This document shows, one piece after another, positions 45,807-54,634 of a stretch of DNA of 64,000 bases (positions are counted from its first letter, which is position 1; every line of letters starts with the position of its first letter). The DNA is from CAYYMD01 sp964472875 (GTDB taxonomy: Bacteria > Planctomycetota > Phycisphaerae > SM23-33): assembly GCA_964472875.1 (NCBI GenBank), contig CAYYMD010000007.1:1-64000 (forward strand), in the 5' to 3' direction. The notes under the pieces are model-generated. The model did not search any database and was not told where the DNA came from. It saw only the letters and a program-made list of their open reading frames with translations. A program made the position numbers and the translations under genes.

Positions 45807-46823
45807 ATGTCGTTGGAAACGAGCACAATCGACATAAATAACGGTTCCCTGCGCATAGATGTTAAGCAGGGCAAGTCCCTTTTCCGGGCGCTGAAGGAAA
45901 AGGGCATATCGCTGCCGTCGGCCTGCGGCGGCGTAGGCCAGTGCGGCTATTGCCGGCTCAAGACACTAAGCGAGGTCGGCCCGCCCACCGAAGCCGAAAA
46001 ACGCCACCTCGAACCCGAGCAACTGGAATCCGGCGTGCGGCTCAGTTGCCAGATAACCGTCACCGGCGACGTGGCCGTGGAAATACCCCCAAAATATCTG
46101 AAGATCGGCAAATTCCGCGGCCGGGTCGAACAGATAAGCAACCTTACATACGACATCAGGCACATCGTTATCAAACTCATCGAACCGCAGAGCATAAAAT
46201 TTTTCCCCGGCCAGTACGTTAACCTTGTCGTACCACCTTACCGTCTCAGCCGCGAGCCCGTCGAACGCGCATACAGTATGTGCAATCCACCTTCGGCCGA
46301 CGACCGGGTGGAACTCATCGTCCGCCTTGTGCCCGGCGGCATCGGGACTACATGGATATTCGAGGAACTAACCGAAGGCGACGAGGTAAAGTTCATCGGC
46401 CCGTTCGGAGACTTCCACCTGAGCCGCTCTACGAGAGATATGATATGGATCGCCGGCGGGTCGGGCATGGCGCCGTTCTGGTCGATGATCCGCCACATGA
46501 AGGAAAAAGGCATTGATAGAAAGACGACTTACTTTTTCGGCGCGGTGCAGCGAAGGGATCTGTTCCTCACCGATGAGTTACAGCAGTTGCAGCGCGAACT
46601 GGAGTGGTTCACATTCATACCTGCCCTTTCGGCCCCGGAGCCGGCGGATAACTGGGACGGAGAAACGGGACTGATAACCGAAGTACTCGACCGCATGGTT
46701 CCCGACGCCTCGGGCATGGAGGTTTACCTGTGCGGATCGCCGGGAATGATCGATGCGGGGCTCGACGTTCTCAGGCGCAAAAACATAGCCGAGGAATTTA
46801 TTTTCTTCGACAAGTTTATATAG
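45807..46823 (+). CDS. [2Fe-2S]/FAD/NAD(P)H reductase (NqrF-like, soluble)
   Basis: A 338-residue reductase. Residues ~1-90 are a plant-type ferredoxin domain with Cys40, Cys46, Cys49 and Cys81; then an FAD-binding barrel with RAYSMCN; then a NAD(P)H domain starting IAGGSGMAPF and ending with VYLCGSPGMID. It is similar to NqrF and oxygenase reductases but has no N-terminal membrane helix, so it is soluble. It follows the flavodiiron gene by 61 bases and may deliver NADH electrons to the O2 and peroxide reductases. A short stem ACAGG/CCTGT at 45779-45795 lies just upstream and no good ribosome site is seen. Confidence 0.87.
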   Translation: MSLETSTIDINNGSLRIDVKQGKSLFRALKEKGISLPSACGGVGQCGYCRLKTLSEVGPPTEAEKRHLEPEQLESGVRLSCQITVTGDVAVEIPPKYLKIGKFRGRVEQISNLTYDIRHIVIKLIEPQSIKFFPGQYVNLVVPPYRLSREPVERAYSMCNPPSADDRVELIVRLVPGGIGTTWIFEELTEGDEVKFIGPFGDFHLSRSTRDMIWIAGGSGMAPFWSMIRHMKEKGIDRKTTYFFGAVQRRDLFLTDELQQLQRELEWFTFIPALSAPEPADNWDGETGLITEVLDRMVPDASGMEVYLCGSPGMIDAGLDVLRRKNIAEEFIFFDKFI

Positions 46824-46835
46824 AGGTCAGCGGCC

Positions 46836-47285
46836 ATGGATGACTCCACAGATAACAAAAAACCCGACCAGCGGATGAGGGTCGGCGAACTCAGCGGCGA
46901 CGGCTTCCTCGGCGACGACGACAGGAACGTAGAGAAAATCATCAGCGACGACGAGCGGAAGGTGAGCGAACTGGGTCTGTCAAATCGCGAAATCGCCGAG
47001 ACCCTGAAGCAAATCCTGCGCACGGCCATGGACGCCCAGGGCAAACCCGTCGAGGTCCGCCCAAATCTGACGGCCGTTTATCGCGAGGCGAGGGGGCAAA
47101 TACCCTGCCCGTGGCCCAACTGCGGCGTGTTCGATAAGGGACAGGTGGAACTGAGCGACGAATCCACAGGGCGGACATATATTATCACCCCCCTTTCGGT
47201 GCACATGATAGGCATCCACGGCTTCTACCAGGGCATTGGGAGCAAATATCGCATCGAACCCGCCGATATCGCTAAACTGCTCTAA
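46836..47285 (+). CDS. Uncharacterised protein at the end of the redox cluster
   Basis: A 149-residue soluble protein without recognised family. The first ~45 residues are acidic and low in complexity; residues ~48-75 form a helix (REIAETLKQILRTAMDAQGK); then comes a CPWPNC pair and a beta-rich C-terminus (GRTYIITPLSVHMIGIHGFY, which contains two His). The Cys pair and His residues could bind a metal. It starts 12 bases after the reductase gene, so it is translated from the same mRNA, and its function is likely linked to that enzyme. Confidence 0.75.
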   Translation: MDDSTDNKKPDQRMRVGELSGDGFLGDDDRNVEKIISDDERKVSELGLSNREIAETLKQILRTAMDAQGKPVEVRPNLTAVYREARGQIPCPWPNCGVFDKGQVELSDESTGRTYIITPLSVHMIGIHGFYQGIGSKYRIEPADIAKLL

Positions 47286-47294
47286 ATCCGATAA

Positions 47295-47310
47295 CCAATT
47301 GAATAATTGG
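47295..47310. terminator. Short inverted repeat between convergent genes
   Basis: CCAATT, loop GAAT and AATTGG form a perfect 6-base stem between the end of the redox cluster (47285) and the end of the cyclase gene (47317). It is AT-rich and lacks a T-tract on the plus strand, so as terminator it would be weak. Confidence 0.3.
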
Positions 47311-47316
47311 GCCGTT

Positions 47317-50073
47317 CTACTTTTCCGTCAGTTCTATAATTAGCGGCTCGTCGGGCGCCGGTGGTTGACGAGTGAATTTTTTGCATAAATCAAAATATAT
47401 ACATGATGGCTTGTCGTGTGGGTATTTTTTGTGCAGGTGTTCGAAAACTTCGGCCGCGCCGGCGAAGTCACCCTGCTGGTACATTTCTACACCGCGTGTA
47501 AATTCATCGGCCAGTTTTGTCGATTCTCCCTCGCCGACCTCGTCCTGGGCTATTACGCTCCACAGACGAACGGGCTCATCCTTGCCCACGACCTTTACAA
47601 GACCCAACGGCCTGGCCGGCGCCTCGTCAACGGCGGCAGCATATGTATGCCCGGTAATGAGTATGCCGGTCCCAAAGTATTTATTGGCCGACTCCAAGCG
47701 GCTGGCCAGGTTCACGCAGTCGCCGATGGCGGTGTAGTCCATCCTGCCGGTTGAGCCGCAGTTGCCGACCATCGCCTCTCCGCTGGCAAGGCCGATGCGG
47801 CATGACAGGTTCACCGGCCCGCCCGTCTCTCTGGCAAGTGACCTGTTCACCTGGGCCAGTTCCGTCCGGCACGCCACGGCCGCTCGTATCGCACGGGCGG
47901 CATGGTCGTCCTGGGGAACCGGAGCACCAAAAAGCGCCAGTATCCCGTCGCCAAGGAACTTGTTCAGGTAGCCGCCGCAGGTATCCTGGATAATCTCTGT
48001 CATGGAATCGAAATATCTGTTCAACACCTTTACAGTGTCCTGCTCGCCGAGGCGTTCGGCCAGGTTGGTGAACCCGGCCAGGTCAGAAAAGAAACACGTC
48101 AGCACTCGCCGCTGGCCTCCCAGTTGCGCCAGTTGCGGGCTCTCTATGAGCCGGTCCACAAGCACGGGCGAAAGGGCATGGGCGAACATGCCGCGGATGC
48201 GCCGCTTGGCCCGTTCCTCCAGAAGCAGCCGCCCGGCCGTAACCACAACCAGCACTACTATCGCAACAAGAATCGGCGCCGAGAGCGTCAGCAGTATGCC
48301 CCACCGCCCAAACACGATGGCCGCATCGAACACCGCATAGGCGGCAGCCAGCACCAGCGCCACTGGTGCTGCCCACACGGTAGGCGACCACGTTGCAATC
48401 ACGGCCGTGGCGACGCCGAGAAGGATTATCGCCAGCATGTCCCAGCCAAGACCAGCGCGGCGGATAAATTGACCGGTTATTATAGAACCGGCGATTTGAG
48501 AGTTGACCTCTACGCCGGGCATTCGTTCGGCGGCTGGCGTGGGGACAAAATCGGCTGCACCCGTGGCCGTGGAGCCGATGATGCATATTTTACCGTCCAG
48601 CCGCTCGCGCAATTTTTGCTCGTCCGCCCGGCATTGGCGAAGTATCTCCGCGTTACGGCTTTTGATTTCCGCCAGCTGCGCCTCGATGCTTCTGATTCGT
48701 CGCACTGAAGCGTCGTTATCGTCGGCGCCCTGAAGATAAAAATCGAGATTGTTGGCAACTTCGCTTACTGCCTTGTCTATGCGGTTCTCGATTTTGGCTT
48801 CGTTGGAGCGGATATCGGAAAGCCGCCGGCTTATTTGCTCAACTTCATCCGGCCGGTAGAGCATCGCCCGGTAGCGCCTCGCCTGTGCGGCGGTCCGCTT
48901 TTGATAAATCTCATCCGCCCGGGCGAAGAGCTTCAAAAGGTCTGATTGTTTGAGTACGCGGGCCAGTTCAACCTGCAGCAGGCGGGCGCGGCGATGGTTT
49001 CGCTGTATTTTCTGGCGATTTCGCCAGATTACACCAGGGGCAGTGATGGGAACCCGCCCGGCGGCGGAGGTTGACGGCTTTGACCAGTTCACGAGCATCC
49101 CGCCGCGATGGGTAGTAGGAATCCGTCGGGTGAAACCATCGTCGAACCGCAGAATAATGTCGTGGCTGTCGGCGTCGGCGCCGATTTCATACTCTCCGCC
49201 GTGTTCGGCAGCCAGGCACTCGGCCGCCAGCGTCAGCGAGAGGTGAGGCCAGAGTTTTTCCTCCGCCCGTGCAAACAGTTCTATACGCCTCATCACGCCG
49301 TCGACATCCGGCGAGAATGTGACAAAACCGCAACCGTCGCACGCTGCCGCGAATGTCACAAGCGGCGGTATCATAGCCGAAGACGGAAACCATAACCCCT
49401 CCATGCTGCGCGGCGTGATACTGAACTTCTTCAACTCCTCAACTGCGCGATATCGCAGATATGCCTTCGCGTGACTTTTTGTGTTACCGGCGCCGTCAAT
49501 TTTACCCGTGACCGATTCAAAACTGATTTTCGGATTATCGCGAACCAGTCGGCGCAGGCGCTTTTGTGCTTCGGTCAAATCGCTTCCTTTTCGCCCGAGA
49601 GACTCGACATGCATGGCAAGAATAACCTGGCCATCGCGGGTTATCGCCTCGGTCAGTTCGGCATCGTCGAAGACCGGCTGGGGCGGGGCATCGCCGAGCA
49701 GCGGTTGCATGGTCGGCGAATAAATATCCATCTCGTCGCTGACGTAGCGTTTGTCCTGGGGGTCCGGTAGGATTATGTCCAGCGCAATCGACTCCGCCCC
49801 ACAACGGTGAAGCACGTCTATGATTCCCCCCAGTTGCCGCCGCGGCCAGGGCCATCGGCCGAGCTGCTCCAGCGAGTTGTCGTCAATCACAATCCGCGTA
49901 ATCTGCTGCCGGGGAGCACCGCGGGGAAAGTGCCTGAAGCGGAAATCGACGGCCTGAAGTTCCAATCGTTCATCAAAACCGAAAAAGTGTATCACCGCTA
50001 CCAAGCAAACGGCCGCCAGCCCGAGCATGAACACGACCCATTTGCGAGACCATTTTGCTGAATTTCCGGACAT
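47317..50073 (-). CDS. CHASE2-domain class III adenylate/guanylate cyclase
   Basis: A 918-residue membrane cyclase. An N-terminal helix (~12-32) leads into an extracytoplasmic CHASE2 sensor (~35-545). Within it, residues ~350-490 are a long heptad-rich coiled coil before the conserved DGKICIIGSTATGAAD block. Three transmembrane helices follow (~555-635), then the catalytic domain with metal ligands in FFSDLAGF and FLGDGILALFG, Lys in NKFLGDG and the Asn/Arg of NLASRLES. The position that selects ATP or GTP is Thr in MDYTAIGD, as in class IIIb enzymes, so cAMP is the more likely product. A TPR-like tail ends the protein. Last gene of a four-gene operon. Confidence 0.92.
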   Translation of the reverse strand: MSGNSAKWSRKWVVFMLGLAAVCLVAVIHFFGFDERLELQAVDFRFRHFPRGAPRQQITRIVIDDNSLEQLGRWPWPRRQLGGIIDVLHRCGAESIALDIILPDPQDKRYVSDEMDIYSPTMQPLLGDAPPQPVFDDAELTEAITRDGQVILAMHVESLGRKGSDLTEAQKRLRRLVRDNPKISFESVTGKIDGAGNTKSHAKAYLRYRAVEELKKFSITPRSMEGLWFPSSAMIPPLVTFAAACDGCGFVTFSPDVDGVMRRIELFARAEEKLWPHLSLTLAAECLAAEHGGEYEIGADADSHDIILRFDDGFTRRIPTTHRGGMLVNWSKPSTSAAGRVPITAPGVIWRNRQKIQRNHRRARLLQVELARVLKQSDLLKLFARADEIYQKRTAAQARRYRAMLYRPDEVEQISRRLSDIRSNEAKIENRIDKAVSEVANNLDFYLQGADDNDASVRRIRSIEAQLAEIKSRNAEILRQCRADEQKLRERLDGKICIIGSTATGAADFVPTPAAERMPGVEVNSQIAGSIITGQFIRRAGLGWDMLAIILLGVATAVIATWSPTVWAAPVALVLAAAYAVFDAAIVFGRWGILLTLSAPILVAIVVLVVVTAGRLLLEERAKRRIRGMFAHALSPVLVDRLIESPQLAQLGGQRRVLTCFFSDLAGFTNLAERLGEQDTVKVLNRYFDSMTEIIQDTCGGYLNKFLGDGILALFGAPVPQDDHAARAIRAAVACRTELAQVNRSLARETGGPVNLSCRIGLASGEAMVGNCGSTGRMDYTAIGDCVNLASRLESANKYFGTGILITGHTYAAAVDEAPARPLGLVKVVGKDEPVRLWSVIAQDEVGEGESTKLADEFTRGVEMYQQGDFAGAAEVFEHLHKKYPHDKPSCIYFDLCKKFTRQPPAPDEPLIIELTEK

Positions 50074-50140
50074 GCCGATAGTCTAATCTCCCCCCGCCCG
50101 TCGGCCAAGATGATTTAAATGACAATAGCTATAGGGGTTA

Positions 50141-50944
50141 TTATTCCCCGGGCGTTATATAATAACCATTTTCGCTGCCGTTCGGACTGCTGTGGGAAGA
50201 GGATGACAAGAAGGGGCGAAGATTATTTAATGGCCTTGTACCACTTGGGCCGAATACTCCCCTGCCGCTGCCATTATTGATTTGATTAAACCTTTCCGGT
50301 CCGGTCAGTCCTCCTAAAACATCAAGAAGGTTTACGGCAAAGTTATGCTTGGCAAGATTTACCGGTAGGGGTTTGTTACCCGTGGTGGTTTCGCCCGGCC
50401 GTATTGTCTGACTGCCCCGCGGGCCTACGACGTTAAGATTGCCCTCGGCGCTTCGGCCAAGAACACCGAAGTCACCGCCGAAGTTGACAATTGGCTGAGA
50501 GCCGCGAACGCTCAGCGTGGCCACCGGCGTGGACACACGGAAATCGTTGGGCTTTTCGGCGCTTTCGACCTCGGCCTCAACCTTGCCGTATTTGAGCCCC
50601 AGGTCTGTATTGACGACTTCCTGCTTCTGGCGAAACTGTCCTATGCCGACCTTGGTCGCCCTGTCTATGGTAACCTCCGCCTGCTCGGCGAACTTCAAAA
50701 CAACTTTGGCCTTTAGACCGGTGCGTATAAGCGTGGTTTCGCTCAGTTCGTCGCCTTCTTTAAGCGGCTGCCAATTCTGGCCCTCGCCGGGCAGAAGTTT
50801 CTCCGCCGGCGGCGAAACCGATACGACCGCAACCTTCCCGGCCGATTTGTCTTTATTTTTCTCGGTATCCTGTTCTTCTTCCGCGGCGACGGCCGGGAAC
50901 GACAGGGCCAGCACTGCGCAAATTATTATCGTAAGATTTTTCAT
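50141..50944 (-). CDS. Secreted FecR-domain protein
   Basis: A 267-residue exported protein with a signal peptide (MKNLTIIICAVLALSFPAVA). Residues ~60-170 show a FecR-like domain: a GDELSETTLIRTG strand, AKVVLKFAEQAEVTID and a later VSTPVATLSVRG turn, which is the FecR family's TPVAxxxVRGT-type motif. The C-terminus is rich in Asn, Gly and Ser. FecR domains pass signals in the periplasm; here no sigma factor is present, and the partner is probably the CHASE2 cyclase encoded next. It starts one base after the lipoprotein stop. Confidence 0.82.
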   Translation of the reverse strand: MKNLTIIICAVLALSFPAVAAEEEQDTEKNKDKSAGKVAVVSVSPPAEKLLPGEGQNWQPLKEGDELSETTLIRTGLKAKVVLKFAEQAEVTIDRATKVGIGQFRQKQEVVNTDLGLKYGKVEAEVESAEKPNDFRVSTPVATLSVRGSQPIVNFGGDFGVLGRSAEGNLNVVGPRGSQTIRPGETTTGNKPLPVNLAKHNFAVNLLDVLGGLTGPERFNQINNGSGRGVFGPSGTRPLNNLRPFLSSSSHSSPNGSENGYYITPGE

Positions 50945-51502
50945 TTATCCGCCCTCCGGTATTTTCAGGTCATCGGGCACGCGCCCGTATTCCATGTACG
51001 CACCGGCCCGACCCAGCACCGCAATGAACTCCATGCCTGTTACGCTCGTGTTGGCCAGGCCTTCTGCCATTATACGCTGATACTGCAATTCCCGCAGGCA
51101 GTACCGGCAGGAAGGACCCGTCAAATGTAGAATTATACCGCCGTCAATCCCGCACGCCTGGTAAATCATGTACGCCAGTTGCCCCCTGTTAAGCGGCTTG
51201 TTTGCGTTGTAAGTCCATCCGCCGGGAATAATTTCCTTACCGTGCAACATTTCCACTCGCTGGGCGAAATTCCCGGCGGGGTCTTTTTCTTGCAGCAGAA
51301 ACAGCAATCCCCTCATGGCGTCGTTCTGAGTGACGGTGGGAGTAGACGACATGCGGTCGAGAAAACCAGGCGAACTTTCTGCCTCAGGCAGCGTTGCCTC
51401 GGGCTTGTCTATGCGGGGCTCGCCGCTGTGCGCGCATCCGCCCGCCAAAACCATAGAGGCCGCTGATATCACGATAACACTTAATGTTCGAACTATTTTC
51501 AT
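50945..51502 (-). CDS. Lipoprotein of unknown function
   Basis: A 185-residue lipoprotein with the lipobox LAGGC (Cys23). After a Pro/Glu/Ser-rich spacer comes a helical domain with the NRGQLAYMIYQACG segment, reminiscent of S-layer-homology-like repeats, and a CRYCLRELQYQRIM stretch with two Cys. Family unknown. It lies nine bases after the barrel gene and touches the FecR gene, so the four genes form an envelope-to-cyclase operon. Confidence 0.72.
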   Translation of the reverse strand: MKIVRTLSVIVISAASMVLAGGCAHSGEPRIDKPEATLPEAESSPGFLDRMSSTPTVTQNDAMRGLLFLLQEKDPAGNFAQRVEMLHGKEIIPGGWTYNANKPLNRGQLAYMIYQACGIDGGIILHLTGPSCRYCLRELQYQRIMAEGLANTSVTGMEFIAVLGRAGAYMEYGRVPDDLKIPEGG

Positions 51503-51511
51503 CGCTGTCTT

Positions 51512-52951
51512 TTAAAAACTGAACGTAACGCCGCTGAAAAGAAAATGCCTGCAATCCTTATCAGCGAACGCAGCACCCGGCTGAAACGCTCCGTAACGCA
51601 CCGACCACGACAGGTCGGAGGTTATACGCCAGTCACAGAAAACGTCCCATTCCCATCCGACCCAGGTCGAATCCATATTGTTGGCTGTGGTGTCGCTTAT
51701 AGGCCCGCACGTGGCTTTATTATAGAAAAACACCTTCGTGCCGACTTCCATCTTCTCGAACAGCCGGTGTTTCTCCAGCGGAAAGCAACTGGCGCCAACA
51801 TTGTATATGTGCAGATTCGACATCCTCGGGGCGAAGGCAATGCCCGTATCGCGGAAGCCGAACGCGTTGAACGCATTATCGTTGGTGCCCTGCTGGTTGC
51901 CGCCGATAGTCGATGTGGCGCTGAGTCGGCGGTCCTTGTCGCCGCTTGCGAAGATATATTCGGCCGAGACCCTCGGACGCATAGGGTATTCCCTGAAAAG
52001 GTACTCCAGCTGCATGTTGGCCGCCCAGGCATTGATATCATCGCGGTCGCTGGTGGCGAACTCGGAATAGGTCCTGCCCCACTCGCCAACCACTTCGCCC
52101 CGGTAACGCAGGTTCGGCAAGCACAGTGAGCCGGTGCTGCCCAGCCCCACGTACTGACTGGAATATTCGAAATCCTGCACAGCACTGTCCGGTGACGGGT
52201 CGGTCTTATCGTGATTGGACAGGAAATACACAAACGGGCGATGGTGACTCAGACCGGTATAGGTGGCCTGTGTGCCCCATATCCACCGGTCCTGGTGATC
52301 GTAGACGTTCAGGGAGTCGTCGATATTGCGGCTGCTGCCTATAGTTTTACCCAGCAGTGCCTTGACGTCCCAGTTGGGACAGGAAACATCCAACTGTATC
52401 AGGTCAAGCGGCATGGAAAGCACGAACGCCGTGCCGATATCCGCATATGCCCGCCCCACCTTGAACTTAAGATCATAGCCGGAGGGTCTGCCGGTCTGGT
52501 TGTAAAGCATCTGGCCCAGGTCGAATTGGTACCACAACCGCTCGATCTTGGGTTCGACCCAGTCATCCCCTTCTCCGGTAATATTGTCTCCGTCGTTCCA
52601 GTCGTCGTATGTCGTCAGGCCGCGGACGTAAAAGCGATGCACGCCCTGAATGCTGGCCGAGCCCCACAAGCGAAGTTCGTATTGCCGCAGCGTGCGGTCC
52701 TTGTCCGCTGAGGCATCGTCGTAGTTGAAAAACGCAAAATTGAACCACCCGCCTGCGTCAAATCCCATTTCGCGTGCCTCGGGAATCTGGCGGTCGAGGC
52801 GGACTCGCAATTCCTCCTCGTAAATACGCCGTCCGTCGCTGGGCTGCTGTGCCCGTAAGGCGGTTGGGAACAACAGCACCAGACACACCACTGTCGCAGC
52901 GGCAGTGCTAATAAACCCATATTTTCTTATAATGTCCTTTTTACAGCCCAA
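51512..52951 (-). CDS. Outer-membrane beta-barrel protein (alginate-export/porin-like)
   Basis: A 479-residue outer-membrane protein. The signal peptide covers residues ~9-35 (GFISTAAATVVCLVLLFPTA, cleavage near LRAQQ). The body alternates polar and aromatic residues in many short strands with Asp/Asn-rich turns, and the last residue is Phe (SGVTFSF), typical for BAM-inserted barrels. It resembles alginate-export family porins. The only start in frame with a fair site is TTG at 52951; an ATG nearby is in a different frame. First gene of the operon with lipoprotein, FecR protein and cyclase. Substrate unknown. Confidence 0.8.
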   Translation of the reverse strand: MGCKKDIIRKYGFISTAAATVVCLVLLFPTALRAQQPSDGRRIYEEELRVRLDRQIPEAREMGFDAGGWFNFAFFNYDDASADKDRTLRQYELRLWGSASIQGVHRFYVRGLTTYDDWNDGDNITGEGDDWVEPKIERLWYQFDLGQMLYNQTGRPSGYDLKFKVGRAYADIGTAFVLSMPLDLIQLDVSCPNWDVKALLGKTIGSSRNIDDSLNVYDHQDRWIWGTQATYTGLSHHRPFVYFLSNHDKTDPSPDSAVQDFEYSSQYVGLGSTGSLCLPNLRYRGEVVGEWGRTYSEFATSDRDDINAWAANMQLEYLFREYPMRPRVSAEYIFASGDKDRRLSATSTIGGNQQGTNDNAFNAFGFRDTGIAFAPRMSNLHIYNVGASCFPLEKHRLFEKMEVGTKVFFYNKATCGPISDTTANNMDSTWVGWEWDVFCDWRITSDLSWSVRYGAFQPGAAFADKDCRHFLFSGVTFSF

Positions 52952-52988
52952 TATTTTTTAATGCTCCAACTGGCCGGACAAATGCGCG

Positions 52989-53016
52989 GTTTATTGTGCA
53001 CTATGCCAACAGGTTT
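52989..53016 (-). promoter_or_regulatory. Possible promoter of the barrel-FecR-cyclase operon
   Basis: On the minus strand TTGCAA is followed after 16 bases by CACAAT, about 40 bases before the TTG start. The -10 is only a 4/6 match, and the surrounding sequence is AT-rich. Confidence 0.3.
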
Positions 53017-53104
53017 GCAATAAAAATTAATCAATTTTTCGGCCGGGTTTTCGAGCTAACCTGGTGATTTAGACGACGGATTGGTATTTTCTTCGTAAAC
53101 AGTT

Positions 53105-53986
53105 ATGCAAAATCTTGAAGAAATCAGAAGTTTGCTGGCCGTTGCGCAGGTCCGCCCCAACCGAAGGATGGGACAGAATTTCCTCATCGAGCCAAAATAC
53201 ATGCGGAAACTGCTCGATTTGGCCCAGGTGAATCGCGGCGACAATATACTGGAGGTCGGCGCCGCCACCGGCTCACTTACGGAAGAATTACTGGCGACCG
53301 GATGCAACGTCGTGGCTGTTGAAATGGACAAACGGCTGGCCGAACTGCTTCGGCACAAACTTAGCGGGCAGACCAACCTGAAAATAATCACAGGCGATGT
53401 GATGGCGGGCAAACATGCTATCAACCCCACTGTACTTGAATCGCTGAGCGAGCGGCCTCGGCTGGTCTCCAACCTGCCGTATAACATTGCAACGCCTCTG
53501 ATCGCCGAATGCCTGATGAACTCACACCGTGCGGTGCAAGAAACGGATGCTTCCGCACGCTGTTTCGAGAGACTCACCTTTACCGTCCAGGCAGAGGTGG
53601 CCGCCCGCCTCACAGCCGAGGCGGACGGGGGAGACTACGGGCCCATCAGTGTACTGGTGGCGCTGCTTGGCAATGCCGCGGCGGGGCCGACGGTGCCGCC
53701 GGGGGCGTTCTGGCCCCGGCCGAAAGTCTCCAGCCGCATAGTCCGGATAGACTTCGACGCCGAAACTGCCGCGGCTCTGCGAGATACCAAGGCGCTGAGG
53801 GAGGTCCTGAATATTGCCTTCGGCCAGCGGCGAAAACAAATCGGCGCCATTCTCCGCCGCAAACGCGCCCCGAACTCGGCAGGGAAAATCCTTGAAGCCA
53901 TGCAAACCGCCGGCGTTCCGCTCGATGCGCGCGCCCAGCAAATCACACCCAAGCAATACCTCGTCGCAGCGAACGAGATATGCTAA
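53105..53986 (+). CDS. rsmA: 16S rRNA (adenine1518/1519-N6) dimethyltransferase
   Basis: Dimethylates two adjacent adenines in helix 45 of 16S rRNA (KsgA). The 293-residue protein has the SAM motif ILEVGAATGSLTEELL, the acidic Glu of VVAVEMDKRL and the catalytic NLPYNIATPL. The C-terminal domain has GAFWPRPKVSSRIVRI and FGQRRKQIG, both typical of RsmA. The start at 53105 is the first ATG in the frame; there is no strong ribosome site. Next gene on the same strand is a deaminase 57 bases later. Confidence 0.96.
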   Translation: MQNLEEIRSLLAVAQVRPNRRMGQNFLIEPKYMRKLLDLAQVNRGDNILEVGAATGSLTEELLATGCNVVAVEMDKRLAELLRHKLSGQTNLKIITGDVMAGKHAINPTVLESLSERPRLVSNLPYNIATPLIAECLMNSHRAVQETDASARCFERLTFTVQAEVAARLTAEADGGDYGPISVLVALLGNAAAGPTVPPGAFWPRPKVSSRIVRIDFDAETAAALRDTKALREVLNIAFGQRRKQIGAILRRKRAPNSAGKILEAMQTAGVPLDARAQQITPKQYLVAANEIC

Positions 53987-54043
53987 TCTTTAAGCAAATC
54001 AGGCGTTGTGACATTCCAGGCCACCGCGCGGAAAAGGATAATT

Positions 54044-54634
54044 ATGCGATTCGGCGAAATAAATATTCAACTGCCCGGATGGATTGATGGCGCACTTCCG
54101 GACAGGAACACCGTCTTTAAGACCGACGAACAGAAGATGGAACTGGTCCTGAAACTGACTCGGCGAAATATCCACAACTTTACCGGCGGGCCATTTGGCG
54201 CGGCCGTGTTCGATTCCAAAACCAACCGGCTCATCGCGCCCGGCGTAAACATCGTAATCCCGTCCAACTGCTGCGTCACCCACGCGGAAATTGTAGCAAT
54301 CTGCCTCGCTCAGCAAACACTCGGCACACACGATCTTTCGGCCGACGGGCGGCGATGCGAACTGTTCGCCAGCACAGAACCGTGCACAATGTGTCTTGGG
54401 GCGGTGTGCTGGTCGGGCCTGCGGCGGCTGGTGTGCGCTGCGCGAGACGCCGACGCTACAGCAATCGGCTTCGACGAAGGCCCCAAACCACCCCACTGGG
54501 CGGAAGAATTACAAAACCGCGGAATCTCCGTCACACGCGACATCCTCCGCAAACAGTCCCGCACCATCCTCAACGAGTATGCCACCTCGGGCGGGAATAT
54601 TTATAATCCAAATAACAATGGACGTACAAAGTAA
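54044..54634 (+). CDS. CDA-fold nucleoside/nucleobase deaminase
   Basis: A 196-residue zinc deaminase. The zinc-binding and catalytic residues are His80 and Glu82 (VTHAEIVAI) and Cys114/Cys117 (TEPCTMCLGA). The N-terminal GGPFGAAVFD and the C-terminal helix resemble guanine deaminase-type enzymes and tRNA adenosine deaminase relatives; the tail (NEYATSGGNIYNP) fits guanine deaminase-like proteins best. The ATG at 54044 has AAGGA upstream; a longer frame from 54008 is less likely. The exact substrate cannot be fixed from sequence. Confidence 0.88.
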   Translation: MRFGEINIQLPGWIDGALPDRNTVFKTDEQKMELVLKLTRRNIHNFTGGPFGAAVFDSKTNRLIAPGVNIVIPSNCCVTHAEIVAICLAQQTLGTHDLSADGRRCELFASTEPCTMCLGAVCWSGLRRLVCAARDADATAIGFDEGPKPPHWAEELQNRGISVTRDILRKQSRTILNEYATSGGNIYNPNNNGRTK

